From the NCBI GenBank assembly GCA_936450465.1, contig OW388296.1, positions 17,092,526 to 17,156,525 on the forward strand: a DNA stretch of 64,000 nucleotides. The letters run 5' to 3'. Positions 39,801-54,800 of the stretch are shown piece by piece; position 1 is the first letter of the stretch; each line of letters starts with the position of its first letter. The stretch comes from Gibbula magus. Lineage: Eukaryota; Mollusca; Gastropoda; Trochida; Trochidae. The notes under the pieces are model-generated. The model searched no databases and was not told the DNA's origin. It saw nothing but the letters and a program-made list of their open reading frames with translations. Position numbers and translations under genes: made by a program.

Positions 39801-42800
39801 AAAATCTAGGGGGGTTTGGGGGCATGCCCCCCAAGAAAATTTTAATAAATGATGTTAAAAGTCGTGATTTCCTGTGTTTTCCAGCTAATGATCACATATA
39901 TTTTAAAGATGAATAATGTCCCAAACTGTTAACCATACCCATAATTGTTTTCCTAATTTTCAAACATGTAATTGCCACCCCATTACTTTTTTATATAATA
40001 TCATATTTTACCCAAAAAAAAATACAATTCAATAATTATACAAAAAGTTTATTACACAAAACATTATGTCATAACTTTACAGAGCTTATAGAGCTGTGTT
40101 CATAATAGTTATCTCAGAAATCATGTCTACGGACAAGACCACACACTATAATCACTGTCTGCCAAGAAGATGTTAGTACAGAAAATATCACGTAGTTTAC
40201 AATAAAATGTGTACAATGTAATAGATTTCGCCGCATTCACAGCAGCTTACATCTTAATCAATTGTGATTTCAAGATGACAAATTTCCCCATTTTGATTTC
40301 CTCAATACATAATCAGTGAACTGTAACCAAACTAATCTCTAACAATGCGTCTTTTATCGAGTTTCATGAAGCTATTGTAATACCACCGTACATCGATGCT
40401 GCGCGAAGACTGTAATGGCAATGTCTTATTGGAGCATGTCAGAAATCTACAGGTTCATCATGTTCATTTCTGGAAGAGAAGCAGGAGTCGACGGGATTTA
40501 AGTCCTGCAAATTTTGCGATGATGTCATCAATGTCAATTGAATAGTCCTTGTGTCCATGAATAAGACAAAGGCTGCTGAATCTGTCCTGTCTCATTGTCG
40601 AGCGCAAATAGGTTTTTACACGACGCATCATTGAGAAAGATCTCTCAGCGGTTGATGTAGTGACTGGCATGGTCAGCAGTGTGGCAAGCATGCTGTAGAC
40701 ATTTGGGTACAGGTCTTGATTCGTCATTTGTAATGTTTCCAGAATACGTTCAGGTTTTGGGTCCAGCTGACTGCATTTTGTGACCCACCTCTTGACTTCA
40801 TTTTCTGCTCCTTCAATTTGATAATGGGTTAGCATTTGACGCTGCACCTCTGGCGTCATCATGTGTATTTTGGAGGGAATCAAGTACTGCGCTAGAAAGC
40901 GACCTTCTGGAGCGACAAGCCGATCCTCTAACTGTGACAGTAAATGATCCACAAACGGCAAGTACAGAGCTCTCTTGTAGTACTGTGCTGGTGTTTCAGC
41001 TGGGACGTTGATCCTCTGTCTTTGTCTACCAGCTAAGCGTGGGATCTTGGCCTCGACATCATGATTCTCTCCAATTGCAACCGCCTTCTCGAACAGCTCC
41101 GTCCACACGTCCTCATCATCACGTTCGCCTCGTAGTATGGTCTTCACAACTTTTGCCTCATCAACTGCTGCCACTAGGTCCAGCGACTTCTTTTGTAGAA
41201 CCTTTGAAAGAGCAACTGTCGATTGAAGAACATGTTCAGCAGTGACCAAGCCTATAATGAAGTCAAACCTGAGAATGTTGTTGAGATGACTGGAAGCTTT
41301 ACTGTCGCCAATGTCCTTGAGGTTATCCAATGCATCAACGACTACATCAAAACAACTCAGAACGTTCTTCGCGGAACTGCCGGGACCATTGATTTTGAAA
41401 CCTGGGATCGAATCCCGATAGATCCATGATTCATGCTGTGATAACGTAATCATTCAGCATAATTACAACACTCAAAGGCTATTGTTATTACACTGTCACA
41501 TTTTCAATATTCCATTAATAAATATTTTATTAATTTTATTTTTTATTTTGTAATATTTTTTTAAAAATTGGCACAAAAAAATATGTGTAGGCAATTGCCT
41601 TTTTGCCTATATGGCAGCTACGCCCCTGGTTGGTAGGTAGAATGGAAGGGAGGAAGAACCACCAAACCAGAGTTGTCTTGGCCGCAAACATTTATTCATG
41701 TGCTTCCATGTTTCCACCACTAGGTGGTCTTCATCAGAGCACCTCCCTTCTTCTCAATCCTCTGAATACAATTATTCTGATAACTAAGTCAATGCTTTAT
41801 GGATATATTATAAACTTGTAACCATACAGTAACAGTTACTGGACATGGTTTGCAAGATCCATCCTGCCTTCTAAGGTTTCAACACAATACACACCCACAC
41901 TGTTGTTTTTGGCTTTCTTCCTTGCTGGCTCAATATGAACAAAATCTAACATGAAATCATCTATCTCACCTTTTGAGAAGAAAATGGACTTGTTTGAAGA
42001 TCCTGTATGGTATCTGTAAAGACATTTTGTAAAAATTGAGGAATTACTTTCAATTTCAGATTGAGGATGGCTACATAACGTACAGCTACAACAACGACAC
42101 AACAATTATGGACGCACGGAAGGTGAATGATGGAAAGTGGCACTACTTTGAGTCTCGCTGGCAGCAGGGATTGCTTGAATTGTTGTTAGACTACGGGCAG
42201 ATCGAGGTAAGATTTTACTCCATCTGGACTCTCACTTAGACTTGGGTGGAATAGCACAGTAGTTAGCGTGTTAGGATCAAAAGGTCTGAATTTGGAATCC
42301 CACCAAGGCCTCAGCAACTATGTCTGCTGTGGAGAACTGTTCTACATGCAGTATGTGTTGGGTGCAATGCTACACTGATCTTCAGCAGAGTACCACCAAT
42401 TGTCCGCTATTTCCAGCCGGTGCTCATAGGTTTCACTGCAATGCATAACTACAATAGTGTTGTGAGATTTCTCCCTACATTAATACTAGCAGCCCTGTTA
42501 TAAGTGAAATACTCTTGAAAGTGGCATCAAATCACGTTCACCTCACCTCAATGTTGAATCACTCTAACTCCAACATTGTAACCCGGAACTGGTGTAAAAA
42601 GGTTGTTGACTATTGTAAATGTTATAGAATGTTAGCAATAGTAAGATGAAATACCTTTGTTCATGTCCTTTATTTGTGCTAATAGACACTCAGGCTTCTA
42701 TCTATCTGGTTAAAAGTTAAATATTCTACAAAGTAATAAATCCTGGTTTCTGTCGGTGCCTGTCAACATGGAGAAAAGTGAATATCTTTAGCAGTGTTAC

Positions 42801-45800
42801 CCCTCAAACTATGTCACTTTCCATTTCTGCAATGTTATGGTACAAAATAAATATAAAAACCTTTTGAGATTTCCCTAGATGCAACACTCTTTTTGTTGTT
42901 TTTCAGGTGATTGTTGAGAAATCGAGCACCATTAGTCAGAAGGCAGTCCAGCAGGTGTATGTCGGAGCCTTGAGGACTGGAAACGGACCGATCACTCATG
43001 GATTCAAGGGATGTGTCAAGGTATAGTAGACTCTTGATAGCTTCACTGTGTGACTGAGTGTCTATACTGTGTGACTATGCAATTATAATGTGTGACTATG
43101 TGATTATTATGTGCGACTTAGTGTCTACACTGTATAACTATACTGTGTGACTATCTGGCTATACTGTGTGACTAAGTAACTATACCCTGTCAATATGTGA
43201 CTATAATGTGTAACAATGTATGACACACGATGAATGTGTTTACCCACTTCGACATCCAGATGGATATAATTGAAAACATAGTGATGTATGACGCGTTAGG
43301 TTAGAATGTGAATTTTACATTGTCATAATTTGCTTTCTCTGAGATTAGGCTGTAAAGGAGAACTCTTAGCTTTTACTATAAATCACAAGGTGTTTTGCTT
43401 TTTTGTGAAAAAGCAAATAAATAAATAATGAATAACACAAATATTGTTGCCTCCAGGATATTCGAATGGGTATAAATGCGAACCCAGTGCTGCGTAACCC
43501 AGAGGAGCAAGGGACCGTGGAGCAGGGATGTTCGAGTGCGGAGGTCTGTCGCGGCAACCAGTGCGGGGCGGGGGCGTGCTTTGACGACTGGGAGAAAGCT
43601 GCCTGTGTCTGTCCACCAGGTGAGCAGGGCGTATAGTCTCTCAGTAGCCAAGGTTTAGGGGAAATATAATGTCAATCAACGACATGGTGAAGTGATGAGT
43701 TTGCTACTCCTTCAGGGAGCTGGGATTTGGGAAAATAGTGTTGTGTCGTGAAAAAGGTACATAGGGACCTGGGTTAGGATTGTGTTTTGTAGAACTTAAT
43801 TACTCGGGTCATAATGAAGTGTTGCTGAAATAAATTTGTACCTGAAGCTGATTTTGCTATTATATATTACTTTCAAAGATTGATTACATTTTGCTAGTAT
43901 GTCAGTGTTGACAATTCTGAATTATTTTTAAACACCACCAATCAAAATTAAAAATTTTCAAGACTTTATTTACTTAACAGACTTAATAAAGAAGATTCCA
44001 TCCAATGCTTTATAACCTACAGGTTTTATTGGCCCAAACTGCACAACTGTCTGCAGTAACGCTAACCCGTGCCAGAACTATTCGACTTGCCGCCTACCAA
44101 GCTCGTCCAGGAATGAGTACTGGTGCGAGTGTGGCACGAGACAGAGTGGTCAGTACTGTGAGGTGACCGCCCCGATCCAGTGTCCGGCCGCCTGGTACGG
44201 ATACCCAGTCTGTGGTCCCTGTCACTGTCCAACACACCGTGGCTTTGATTCAGCATGTAACAAGACTACCGGAGAGTGTTTGTGCAAGGTGAGTTTTATC
44301 TGGAGTGTGTTTTTTAGGGGGGATGGGGGGATTGTAAAATCAATTTATCAATGAATAATAGATTTGTTCAACATAGGTAGGTAGGATGGTCATTCTCAAA
44401 TTTAAAAAAGATATATTACAAACACTAATAATTCTCTATTTAAATAAATGATTTAGCATTAAAGACCTTGCATAACAAAACCAAAAACTGAAGCAAGTGT
44501 AAACATTCATTGAGCTCAAATCCTATTGCAGAAAAACCATTACCAGCCGAAGGGCAGCGACACTTGCTACCCATGCAACTGTTATCGTCAAGGGTCGAAG
44601 AATGCGACCTGTGACCCCCGCACGGGTCAGTGCTTGTGCAAGGACGGAATTGTGGGACGTCGATGTGACCAGTGTCCAAGCACCTTTGCCGAGATTAGAC
44701 CAGGGACAGGATGTGTGGGTGAGTGGACAGACCAGAAATTCTTGAAAGTGTATGGAATAAACTTGAAAAGTTGCCAACCCTAAAGTGTTGAATTATTGTC
44801 TAGGAATTGAAAACATTAATAGATATTTTAATCCATTCTGTGGTGTTGATCTGTTTTAATGTAATGTTGCTGACTTTTCAGTTATTTACAACGGATGTCC
44901 GAGGAACTACGCTGCTGGAATCTGGTGGGAGATGACTCCTCTTGGAGAGAAGGCCGTAATGGACTGTCCCGCAAATGCTGTCGGTGAGTCGAATTTAAAG
45001 TATCCGTTTGATCTGAGGTTATGTAATACATCGACTTTGATTGCTTATAAGATATGTATCATGTTAGTTTCTCAAATTATTTTCCCTATTGTTTAAATTT
45101 TCTGAAAATCATCAATTGGAAATTTATTAGTGGTATGCAAGTGTGGATTAAGACTGATAACCTCCCTTGAACAGGTGACGCTAAGCGAGAGTGTACCGAG
45201 ATGGACAGCTGGCTTGAGCCGGATCTCTTCAACTGTACCAGCGCCAACTTCACAGGTCTCCAGGACACGGTAAGGGCAACGTTTCTAAAATATTTTATTA
45301 AAATTTGAACCAATTTAAATGTAAACTTATTGAATCTTAAGTTTTCAATGTGTTAGGTTTAGTTCAACAAGACAATCGTAATTGTTTCATAAATAAATTC
45401 TCAAAAGAATATCTTACCAAAAAGAAAATGATGTTATGACTTTATTAAAACATTTCATCTAGATCTTAGAGTTTCTTTTCTCTTTTCCTTGTGCGCAATC
45501 ATTAACAAATGTTACAAAACTTTCTTTACAGGTTGAAAAGCTCAAAATTGGAATAAACTTTTACCAAGCTAAGTCAACGATGAGTACTCTCCGTAACGCA
45601 ACCAACACGACGCGACCTATGTTGGGGTCGGACATAAGGATCACGTACGAGGCACTGAGGGAACTGCTCCAGTACGAGAACCAACAGCAGGGCCTCAGTC
45701 TCACCAGCGAACAGGACAGCACGTACATCCAGGTTCGGACACGCGATAACGTCATAGTTTTAATTCTTCTCAAGAAGGAATTTTGCAGATGATAGAAGTA

Positions 45801-48800
45801 TTGTTTCATAAACAAATTTCTGCTAGTACATTAATGATAAAAATTCAATATTCTTTCAAAAGCTGTGGTCGTATTATCAGTATTATCTTACTTGTATTGA
45901 GCATCCTTCCCTCAAGTGTAAATCTGAGATCATTGAGCTCCCTGGACTGTACTCACGTCACAACGAACACGAACAGTACGTCACATCTCCTTCAAGTCCC
46001 AATTTTCAGTTCCCATCTTGTGTCAATTGATCAATTAGAAATATTTTTCACAAACAAGTAAAGGGTAACAAAATATTATCAATGACAAACAAATTTATCA
46101 GTTTTTGACATTACGTTATTCATCTTAAAAGTAAATTGGGATTTTCTGGGGTTTTTTGCAGAAAATGTTGACAGCATTCAGCAACGTGACAGAGCCAGAA
46201 TACAGTGTTTACTGGGACCAGATCAACGCCAAATATCCAGGAGCGCCCGAGCTGGTCAATCTCTTTGAGGAATATGTCTTTACACTCGCCTCCAGCTTTG
46301 CCTCGACCAAAACACCGGCGTTTGATGCCATAACTGACAACACAGGTCAGCAAAGGGTTTATAAAAATGGATAAAAATTTTGAAAAAGATACAATTATCT
46401 AGAAATGTTTTATATTTCTGGTAAAATCATCTCTTTGGAGTGTAGCCTTGTTCCAGCTGTATTAATAACTGGCAACCCATCCACTTCTGAACAAGAACAG
46501 TTGGCCAAGGGGTTGATGAAGCCAGTAAACCCTTAATATTATATGTTTCATGGTGTACATCCTTGTTTTGACACATAATTTTATCATTAATGATTGTTCA
46601 TGTTTCCAAAACCTTTGTAAAATAACATAATTACAGTGTTATTTTAAAAACAATTCCTGATGAAATGAAATGATTAAAGTTTATATTGCCACCTAACAAT
46701 CTACCCTCACTTCACAGTACTGGGAGTGGACTGGATAGCGAAGACGAACATGACACGGCGGACGGTCCCAAAATTTGATCACATCCAGAAAAAGGGGATG
46801 TTTGACGAGGACACCAACATAGCTCTACCAATAAGCCTCTTCAAGCCTGTTCGAATCAGTGAGTTGTCTCCCTTGTATTTATAAGCTCAGGTAATCTGTA
46901 CCTGTATGTTTCCTACCATTGTGGGGAGGGATAACCCAGTGATTTACTCACTGACCTTTGGATCAAGAGGTCATGGGCTCTGCAACTTTGTGTACTAGAG
47001 AGAACTGTTCTACATGCAGTAAGGTTTGGGTGCAATGCTTCACTGAATTCAAGTGCAGTACAAACCATGATTCACTAGTTCCAGTTTCACCACAATGTAT
47101 AGCATGTATAGCCACAATGTATAGCCACAATGGCATTGCAAGAAGTCTCTCTGCAGTAATACTTCGTGTTATAACCCAAATCACTTCAAGTCACCTGCTA
47201 CCAATCATTGTCCTGCTTGAGCCATGTTACTTTCAGGATTTAGCCCCAAAATCTTCTGTCTGAATCTTCTGCAAGTTATCCACCTACGAATCTCTCAAAG
47301 TTCCAAGGTTCCTCTTACAATTGATGTCTGCATAGTGTTAGTTCCATGTGGGATGGTAATCATTTGAGTCACGTGTACATTTAGCATTACAAATAGTGCC
47401 TTGTGGCTGTCATTGAGTAAAACTTTCTTTTTGTGCAGTACTCAAAATTCTCAAAACACTATTTATAGAAAGTGATGAATGCTCTGTTTTTCTGCCTTTG
47501 AGAATTAAATAAAAGATTGACGCGGTAAAGTGATGACATGTTTTGAATACACTCAGAATATAGACGTGCACCCATTGAGTGGACTTGCATAGAGTTAGAT
47601 AAGGTGGAGATGTTTGATTAAGTAATTTGATAATGACCATCACTCACTGAGCTTCTATAGGTGAATATTCTACATTGTGGTCTAGTGAGGTAAATATTGA
47701 AATACAAGTTTATTCTAATGACTGATCTCAATATGTAAGTGAGTATGTACTATATATTTTTGTAATAGTGAGAAAATTTTTTACTTTATAAATGAATAAA
47801 TTTATTCTAATGATTGAACTAAGGATGTGGATGACTACTTTATTCATTGTTGAATTTTGAGGTGAATATTGAAATAGAAGCTTATTCTTATAACTGAGCT
47901 AAATATATGTTGTTGAATACCCTATAAACGCAAAAGGTGAAATAGGTAAATATTTGAATAGTATTATTCTAATACCTAACAGTAAAATCATACAGAAAAA
48001 AGAAAGCTATTTTACCCAAGACACTATTCATTTGCAGCTAAATCAATAGACGACAGCGTTCCAAAGGCGTATGTTGGCTACATCCTGTACAGAACCCTGA
48101 AGAACATTCTACCCAAAACATACTCATCCAATGTCAGGTATGTGGTCCTTTATTTGTTTCGATATTTCATATATATGCATAATCATTATGAATTCAAAAT
48201 TATCCTTATTGCATTTAACCATGTATTGTTGAAAAGTAACATCTTCATGTATAGTTTAACTGTAGTCAGTGTCAAGGCGCTCTGTATTTTACTATGAATG
48301 TCAATGTTCTGTTGGTCTCATGGTTGTTAATACAAATAAAATCATCTGTCTGTCTGTAATGTGTAAAATTGATCTTTAAAAGGGTTGAACCGTGACCTTT
48401 GACCTTGCAGAGTTACTCCTGGTATCTCACTTGAGATCAACAGCCCGGTGGTGACGGTGGTGGTAGTGGACGATGGTCAGATGGTCAGTGGTCAGCTCCG
48501 CCAACCTGTCAACATTTCCTTCCGACTCCTCAACCCGTCCAACAGGACTGGACCTCAGTGTGTCTACTGGCAACCTGACAACAAGGGGTAAATATTTCAT
48601 TGCTCTTGGAATTGTTTGCAAACAAAAATTTAAAATCTTACAAACATTCCCTCAGATGTACATGCCTATTCTTCGAACACTGGTTAGACAATTAAAAAAA
48701 AAATTTAATGTTTTTACCTAGTGGTATGCAAGCTTTTCAACTTCCATGTAGAGTTATATCCCTTTACACTGCTAATGACTGAAATATTCCTCAGTGTTCA

Positions 48801-51800
48801 ACAGTAGCCCTTACCCAAAAGTTGCAGCTCCATCAAATCATATATATCTTCATGCTTTATAATCAACTTCATCCTGTTTAATAATTAATGACTATATACC
48901 GCTGATGACAAGGCATGTATGTAATAAGTGAGGAAAAGCTTTTTCATTTGTGAAATAACCCATTCAACAACAGAAAGAGACAGACGTCATGTAATGATAG
49001 GTTAGATACAAAACCTGATGTGACATACTTTTGGTTATGTAAATATATTTCAATTGTAATAACATGAATCCAAAAATGAAAAAAAAGTAATAATACAATT
49101 TGAAAACATACCTAATGGATGAAACTTTGGCAAGAGAATGACATACATATTAATGCAGGAACTGAAATTGAAGAATGCTCATGTTGTGTTGTGTTGTGTT
49201 GTGTTCTAGTGGAGGGGCGTGGTCAACGGAAGGTTGTTGGCTGAGCGAGGGATCTAACAATGCAGAGATGTTAGTATGCTCCTGTAACCATCTGTCCACC
49301 TTCGCTCTCCTCATGGATGTAGCAGACTCCGAGGTCAGTGCTCTCAATATACGTAACAATTTCTGATTTTAAAATTATTCAAACGTCTGAGATTTCCATG
49401 TTTTTTTTGATGATTTTAACTCTCAGTACAAGATGTAAACTCATCCTTTCAACGCTAGCCAGATATATGACATATCATAATATGTGTTGAAAAAAAGGTG
49501 CCGAAAAAACTAGGGCTGGGACGGGTAACCCGGATACCCGGGACAGGTGGGTAATGAGTAGGACCCGGGTACCCATCACAATACCCGGACCCGTTATTAT
49601 CATGAGACTAATTATAAAACAGTTTAATTGGTTATTTTTTCATTACAAGATTGCAATGTATTTAAAGATTCCATCTAACTATTTAAATCAATTGTCATTC
49701 GGTATAAAAATTGCATAAACTAGCCATGAATCTGTATGTTTTAGCTTTCTCTCTCCATACTTCAGCCTACCAGTTGATCAAATGATTACAAAGTCTTACA
49801 AATTAGATGTTGGAGATGAACAAAACGGGTATCCGGGTAGGGTAGGGTAATAGAGGGTCGGGTACCCGGGTAGAAAAAATATACCCGTCCCAGCCCTAGA
49901 AAAAACGGCATTTGAGACATGTATGCCAAATGGCCATTTTTCATTTATTTCTATTCAATGAAACCCGGATGTAAGCAGGCAGATTAGATTTGCTTCCTGT
50001 AGCTAAATTGGTGTCTTACTTACATTCTAATGTTTATGTTCCCTGGTCTTTGTTGCAGTATCTGTACTCCTCAACTGTCAAAATGGAGGCTTTGACATAC
50101 GTGCTGGTAGTTATCTCCCTTGTCTGTCTGTTCATCTCCTTCCTCGTCTTCATGATCTTCAAGCGACTGCAATGCAATTGGAACAGCATCCACATCAACA
50201 TCACCTTCATCATCTTCATCACCCAACTCGCCTTCATTATCGGCATCGACGGTGTCCAAGAGAAGGTGAGGACACGCCATGTGAATTAGTCATGATATAA
50301 AGTGTTTGAAATAGAAATATTCTGTTTTGAATCGGTTAGGACCATAACTCAAGAATGAATCCATATCTAGATTTCGACAAGATGGTTGTGAGTTTTGAAA
50401 TTTTCTTCAATGGATAAAATGATTTGAACAATTTGATCTGGGTTGAAATGGACATTTTATGAAACAGTGATGTTTTGAATTGAGTATTATAGTCGAGCTA
50501 TGACCCGGGTAATGCAAATTTCCAAAATCCAAAAGATTGAAAGATATTTATTTTCCTTAAATAAAAAAGGAGCAAAGATTCCAATCAAAATCAATCTTAG
50601 CAAATTATGATGACCCAAAGTTGACGATTTGACCCATGTGATGACTGAGGTCTGTCTCTCCCCTCCTCAGTTGTTCTGCAAGCTGATCTCCATCACCCTC
50701 CACTACTTCTACATCGCCCTCTTCGCTTGGCTCTTCGTCGACGTGCTGCACATCTACCGCATGCTCACCGAGATGCGCATCATCAACTACGGCTCCATGA
50801 AGTTCTACTATCTGCTTGGATATGGTAAGAAGGCTTTGAATACTTACAACATTAATAAATATTTATAAGAATATTAAATATTTATTTAAAATTTCAGTAT
50901 TATATTATTTTAATATTAGTATTTCATTGCTTTTCAGCTTTCTTTATCTCTTGATTTCTACTTCAATCTGACATAATTCATTGATGATTCAAATAATAGA
51001 GAATTTTAAATTTAACAATTTTATAAATCGATTATATCTGCCTCTCTTTATGTACAGTGATGGACTTCAAATCCACAATCTAATGAATTTCTATTGCAGT
51101 TATACCTGGTATCATTGTGGGCTTGTCAGTTGGTCTCAATACAGCGGGATATGAAAATATAGAATTGTAAGTACTTTAAATTCTAAGAAAAAACATTTTG
51201 TGTAATGTTTATTTCATTCACTAATATATCCTAAGTTGTCTTGAATAGAATTAATCTAACCTGCTGAAGCGGTAATAATTACGCCACAAACACTTATTAC
51301 AAATACAGGATACCCATTGTGGGATGCCTATTGGCTATTGGATTGGCCTTAACCTACAGACTGGGATGGGTTAAAATAATTATACTGCACAATGCTTAGC
51401 CTACTGTTTCCATGGTTACAGCTGCTGGATGTCTGTGTCGGACATGTTTATTTGGAGTTTTGCTGGTCCCGTCTGTGTGGCTGTACTTGTGAGTGTTATT
51501 TGATATTACTCAATATTTATGGTAAAATATAAACAATATCATGTAAATCATGTGTGCATCAGTATCACTTTTATCTGAGAATTATTGTCTATGCATAAGT
51601 AGTTTATTAACCTCGACATCATTCAATAATTAAACGTTGTGTCACTGATGTGGGTTGTTAAACGAGAAAAGTATGACATTTGCTATCCAAACTTACATTA
51701 TTCAAAAGGAATAAAATTGGTACTAAAGAAAATATTATTCAACCTGTAAGAAACATGTGGAAAGATGTGTAAGCCTTAACCTCTCATAATACACAAACTT

Positions 51801-54800
51801 CCGCTTGTTTCTCAACAGTAAATTGACAAACTTGTTCGGTGATTATCTCTATTAAGTAAAATTCAATCACGACATCAGATAATTTTCGAGTGATGGCATG
51901 GCAAGAAGATACAAAGTTTTGGTATCTGTAAGTAGCTTTAGTATCTGTCAGTAAAAGTGCTTGACTGTGTTTTATAATGTGAAAATGATTGCTTATATAA
52001 TCTTTACCTTTCCAGGTGAATTTGTTTACCTTCATTCTGGCGATGAAAGCGAGCTGTAGAGAGAAGATCAGAGAACCAGAGAACCTCAACTCTCTCAGGT
52101 ATAGCCTGTTTTTGTAATTCAAATACGCTTTAAATTATTTCCGGTAATAGTTAATTGAATCCTCTGAAACTGACCTCATCAACAAAAGCTATCAAATCTA
52201 GCAATTCAAGGTAAGCTACTAGTTGGACAAGTTAACACTTAACTGCTAAATCAGTTATGTCCAAAATATTCTGAATGGCCAACTTTCGATTATTTCGGGT
52301 AATAGTTAATTGAATCCTCTGAACAACAAAAGCTGTAAAATCTAGCAATTCAAGGTAAGCTACTAGTTGGACAAGTTAACACTTAACTGCTAAATCAGTT
52401 ATGTCCAAAATATTCTGAATGGCCAACTTTAGATTATTTCGGGTAATAGTTAATTGAATCCTCTGAACAACAAAAGCTGTAAAATCTAGCAATTCAAAGT
52501 ACGCTACTAGTTGGACTAACCTTGTAGACAAGTTAACATTTACTGCTAATTCAAACTATTCTGAGTGGCCAACTTTTAGGATCAAACTGAGATTGGTCAT
52601 TGATTTAGTTTCGGCTGTTGGGAATATTCTAAGAAGGACAGTTTTGTTTTCACTATAAACAGTCCTGTAAAGTTAAAATAATGTGAACTGGACATCCAAT
52701 ATCTTTTGAAATAATATCATTTAGAGTTCAATAGTTCTTGTAGATGTTAAATGATGACAGCTATATTGTGTTTACAAATGGGGTGTAATGCATTGTAAAA
52801 TGGCTGTAGATATCAGAAGTTTAGCTAAATAACAAGCTTCATAATGTATGTTATAATCTAGATGTTGACTGATGGATTACATTGTAACACATTGTATGCA
52901 TTGTAAAATGGCTGCAGTTATCACAATTGTCAGTTAAGTTACAAGCTTCAAAAGCCATGTTATAATCTAGATTGTAAAATAGCTGAAGATTTGAATATTT
53001 TGTTAGTAATTCATTGCTTCTCAGCTCTAATCTCTACTTCAATATGACAAAGGTCACTGTTGATTCAAATGATAAAGATTTTGGTGATCGAGACTACACT
53101 GTAATGAATTGTAAATTGGCTGTAGATATCGTAAGTTTGAGTCAAATAGCAAGCTTCATCAGCCATGTTGTATTCCAGATGTGGTCTAATGGCGACTATC
53201 CTACTTCTGATGATGGTCGGCGTGTGCTGGGTGGTAGGACTCATCTCCGTCAACTTCCAAGTACCCATGCTCCACTACGTCTTCTCCGTCTTCATGTGCC
53301 TTGAGGGCGTCTTCGTTATTCTAGCATATGTGCTTCTAAATGCTAAGGTAAGTCATTGTCATTCTAACATGAGTTGTTCGCTGCTAATGGCTGCAATACT
53401 GCCGAAGCGGCGTTAAGCAATAACTCACTCTCTCACTAACTAACATGAGTTGCACAGTGCTAAATTGAGTTTGGAGATACTAACACATGTATTGGTCAAT
53501 GCTTAGTTAGGTTCTCATGATTCTTACATTTTCTAATTCATGTCAATGAAACTTGGTATGGATATTTCCTTCAAATTGTCCAAATGATGAACAGGTTCTA
53601 GTTTCCAAGTGATTGAAATGTTTTATGATTAAATTTATTTGACAGATACATTTTTCTGTGACGTTGTTTTAACATAGAAAATTGATTCTTTAAATAATCT
53701 ATGACTCAGGTTCAGTGTTAAAATCGTTTCTCTTCTCTTCCAGGTCCGGTTACAGATCAAGAGGGCATGGTACAGGATACAAGGCAAAAAATTAGATATA
53801 GACGAGAACTTAGCTGGTACAAGAAGTACAATGCTTTCAGTAAGTTGATGAAATTATGTATTTTTATAACCGTTTCAAATATCAATCAATATAGTTTCAT
53901 AATCGAATTGTTTGTATCTCGGCCTAGAATTTAGCTCTCTTAGCAATAGGGTAGTTGTAAGCCTATGTTAATGTATGGTACCAAGGATATATATCTTAGC
54001 GCTAAGAGGATTTGTAAATCTAGGCCCAGAATTATAAAACACTTTAGCTCCAGAAATGATAAGTGCAAAGCCATTCTAAGGGGCCATTTTACTGGAATCG
54101 CAACTCCAAAGGTAATGATAAAGGACTGACATCTAGTTACGGGAAGACTGTCACCCAGTATTCTGGGACTTGCAGGAAGAGAGTTTGTTAACTTCCGATT
54201 TTGTGACTTTGGATCAAAGTGTTCAATTTTGGAAAACTTAAAGATATGATATCATTGTAGCAGAATTATGAAATATGTTTGATAGATGTAGATTGTACCT
54301 GTTTTTTCCATATTCAAATCACATATGTAAAATGCAGTAGTGTTTGGTTTCATTCAAAATTTTTCAATCTTCATTATTTCAATGTATGAATAAAACCACA
54401 ATTAATCTGTTTTCTTACAGAGATCAGCATTAGCATATAGACACGACTCATCGAACGACGGAGGGTTGCATAGGGTTAATATTGGAATCTCGACAACATC
54501 GACAACTAGTCGATCTAGTAAAAGTAGCGGCACATTCCACAAAGGAGACGACTATCTCCGCAGCACAAGTAGTTCAACATCGGGGCACGTGCCGTCGACA
54601 AATCTGTACCCTCCCAACACTGGGATACCACCGTATGGATACGATTCATCTGCGTTCCACGATAAACTGCCTGATGGCACCAGTGAGTGTGAGCATTGTT
54701 GTTGTATGATGTTATGAAGATATTTATGACACAAAATTCCATACTGAAGTTTTAATATTAGTTCTTTCCTTTGTTGTATTTACTCAAAGACCTTTTTTTG

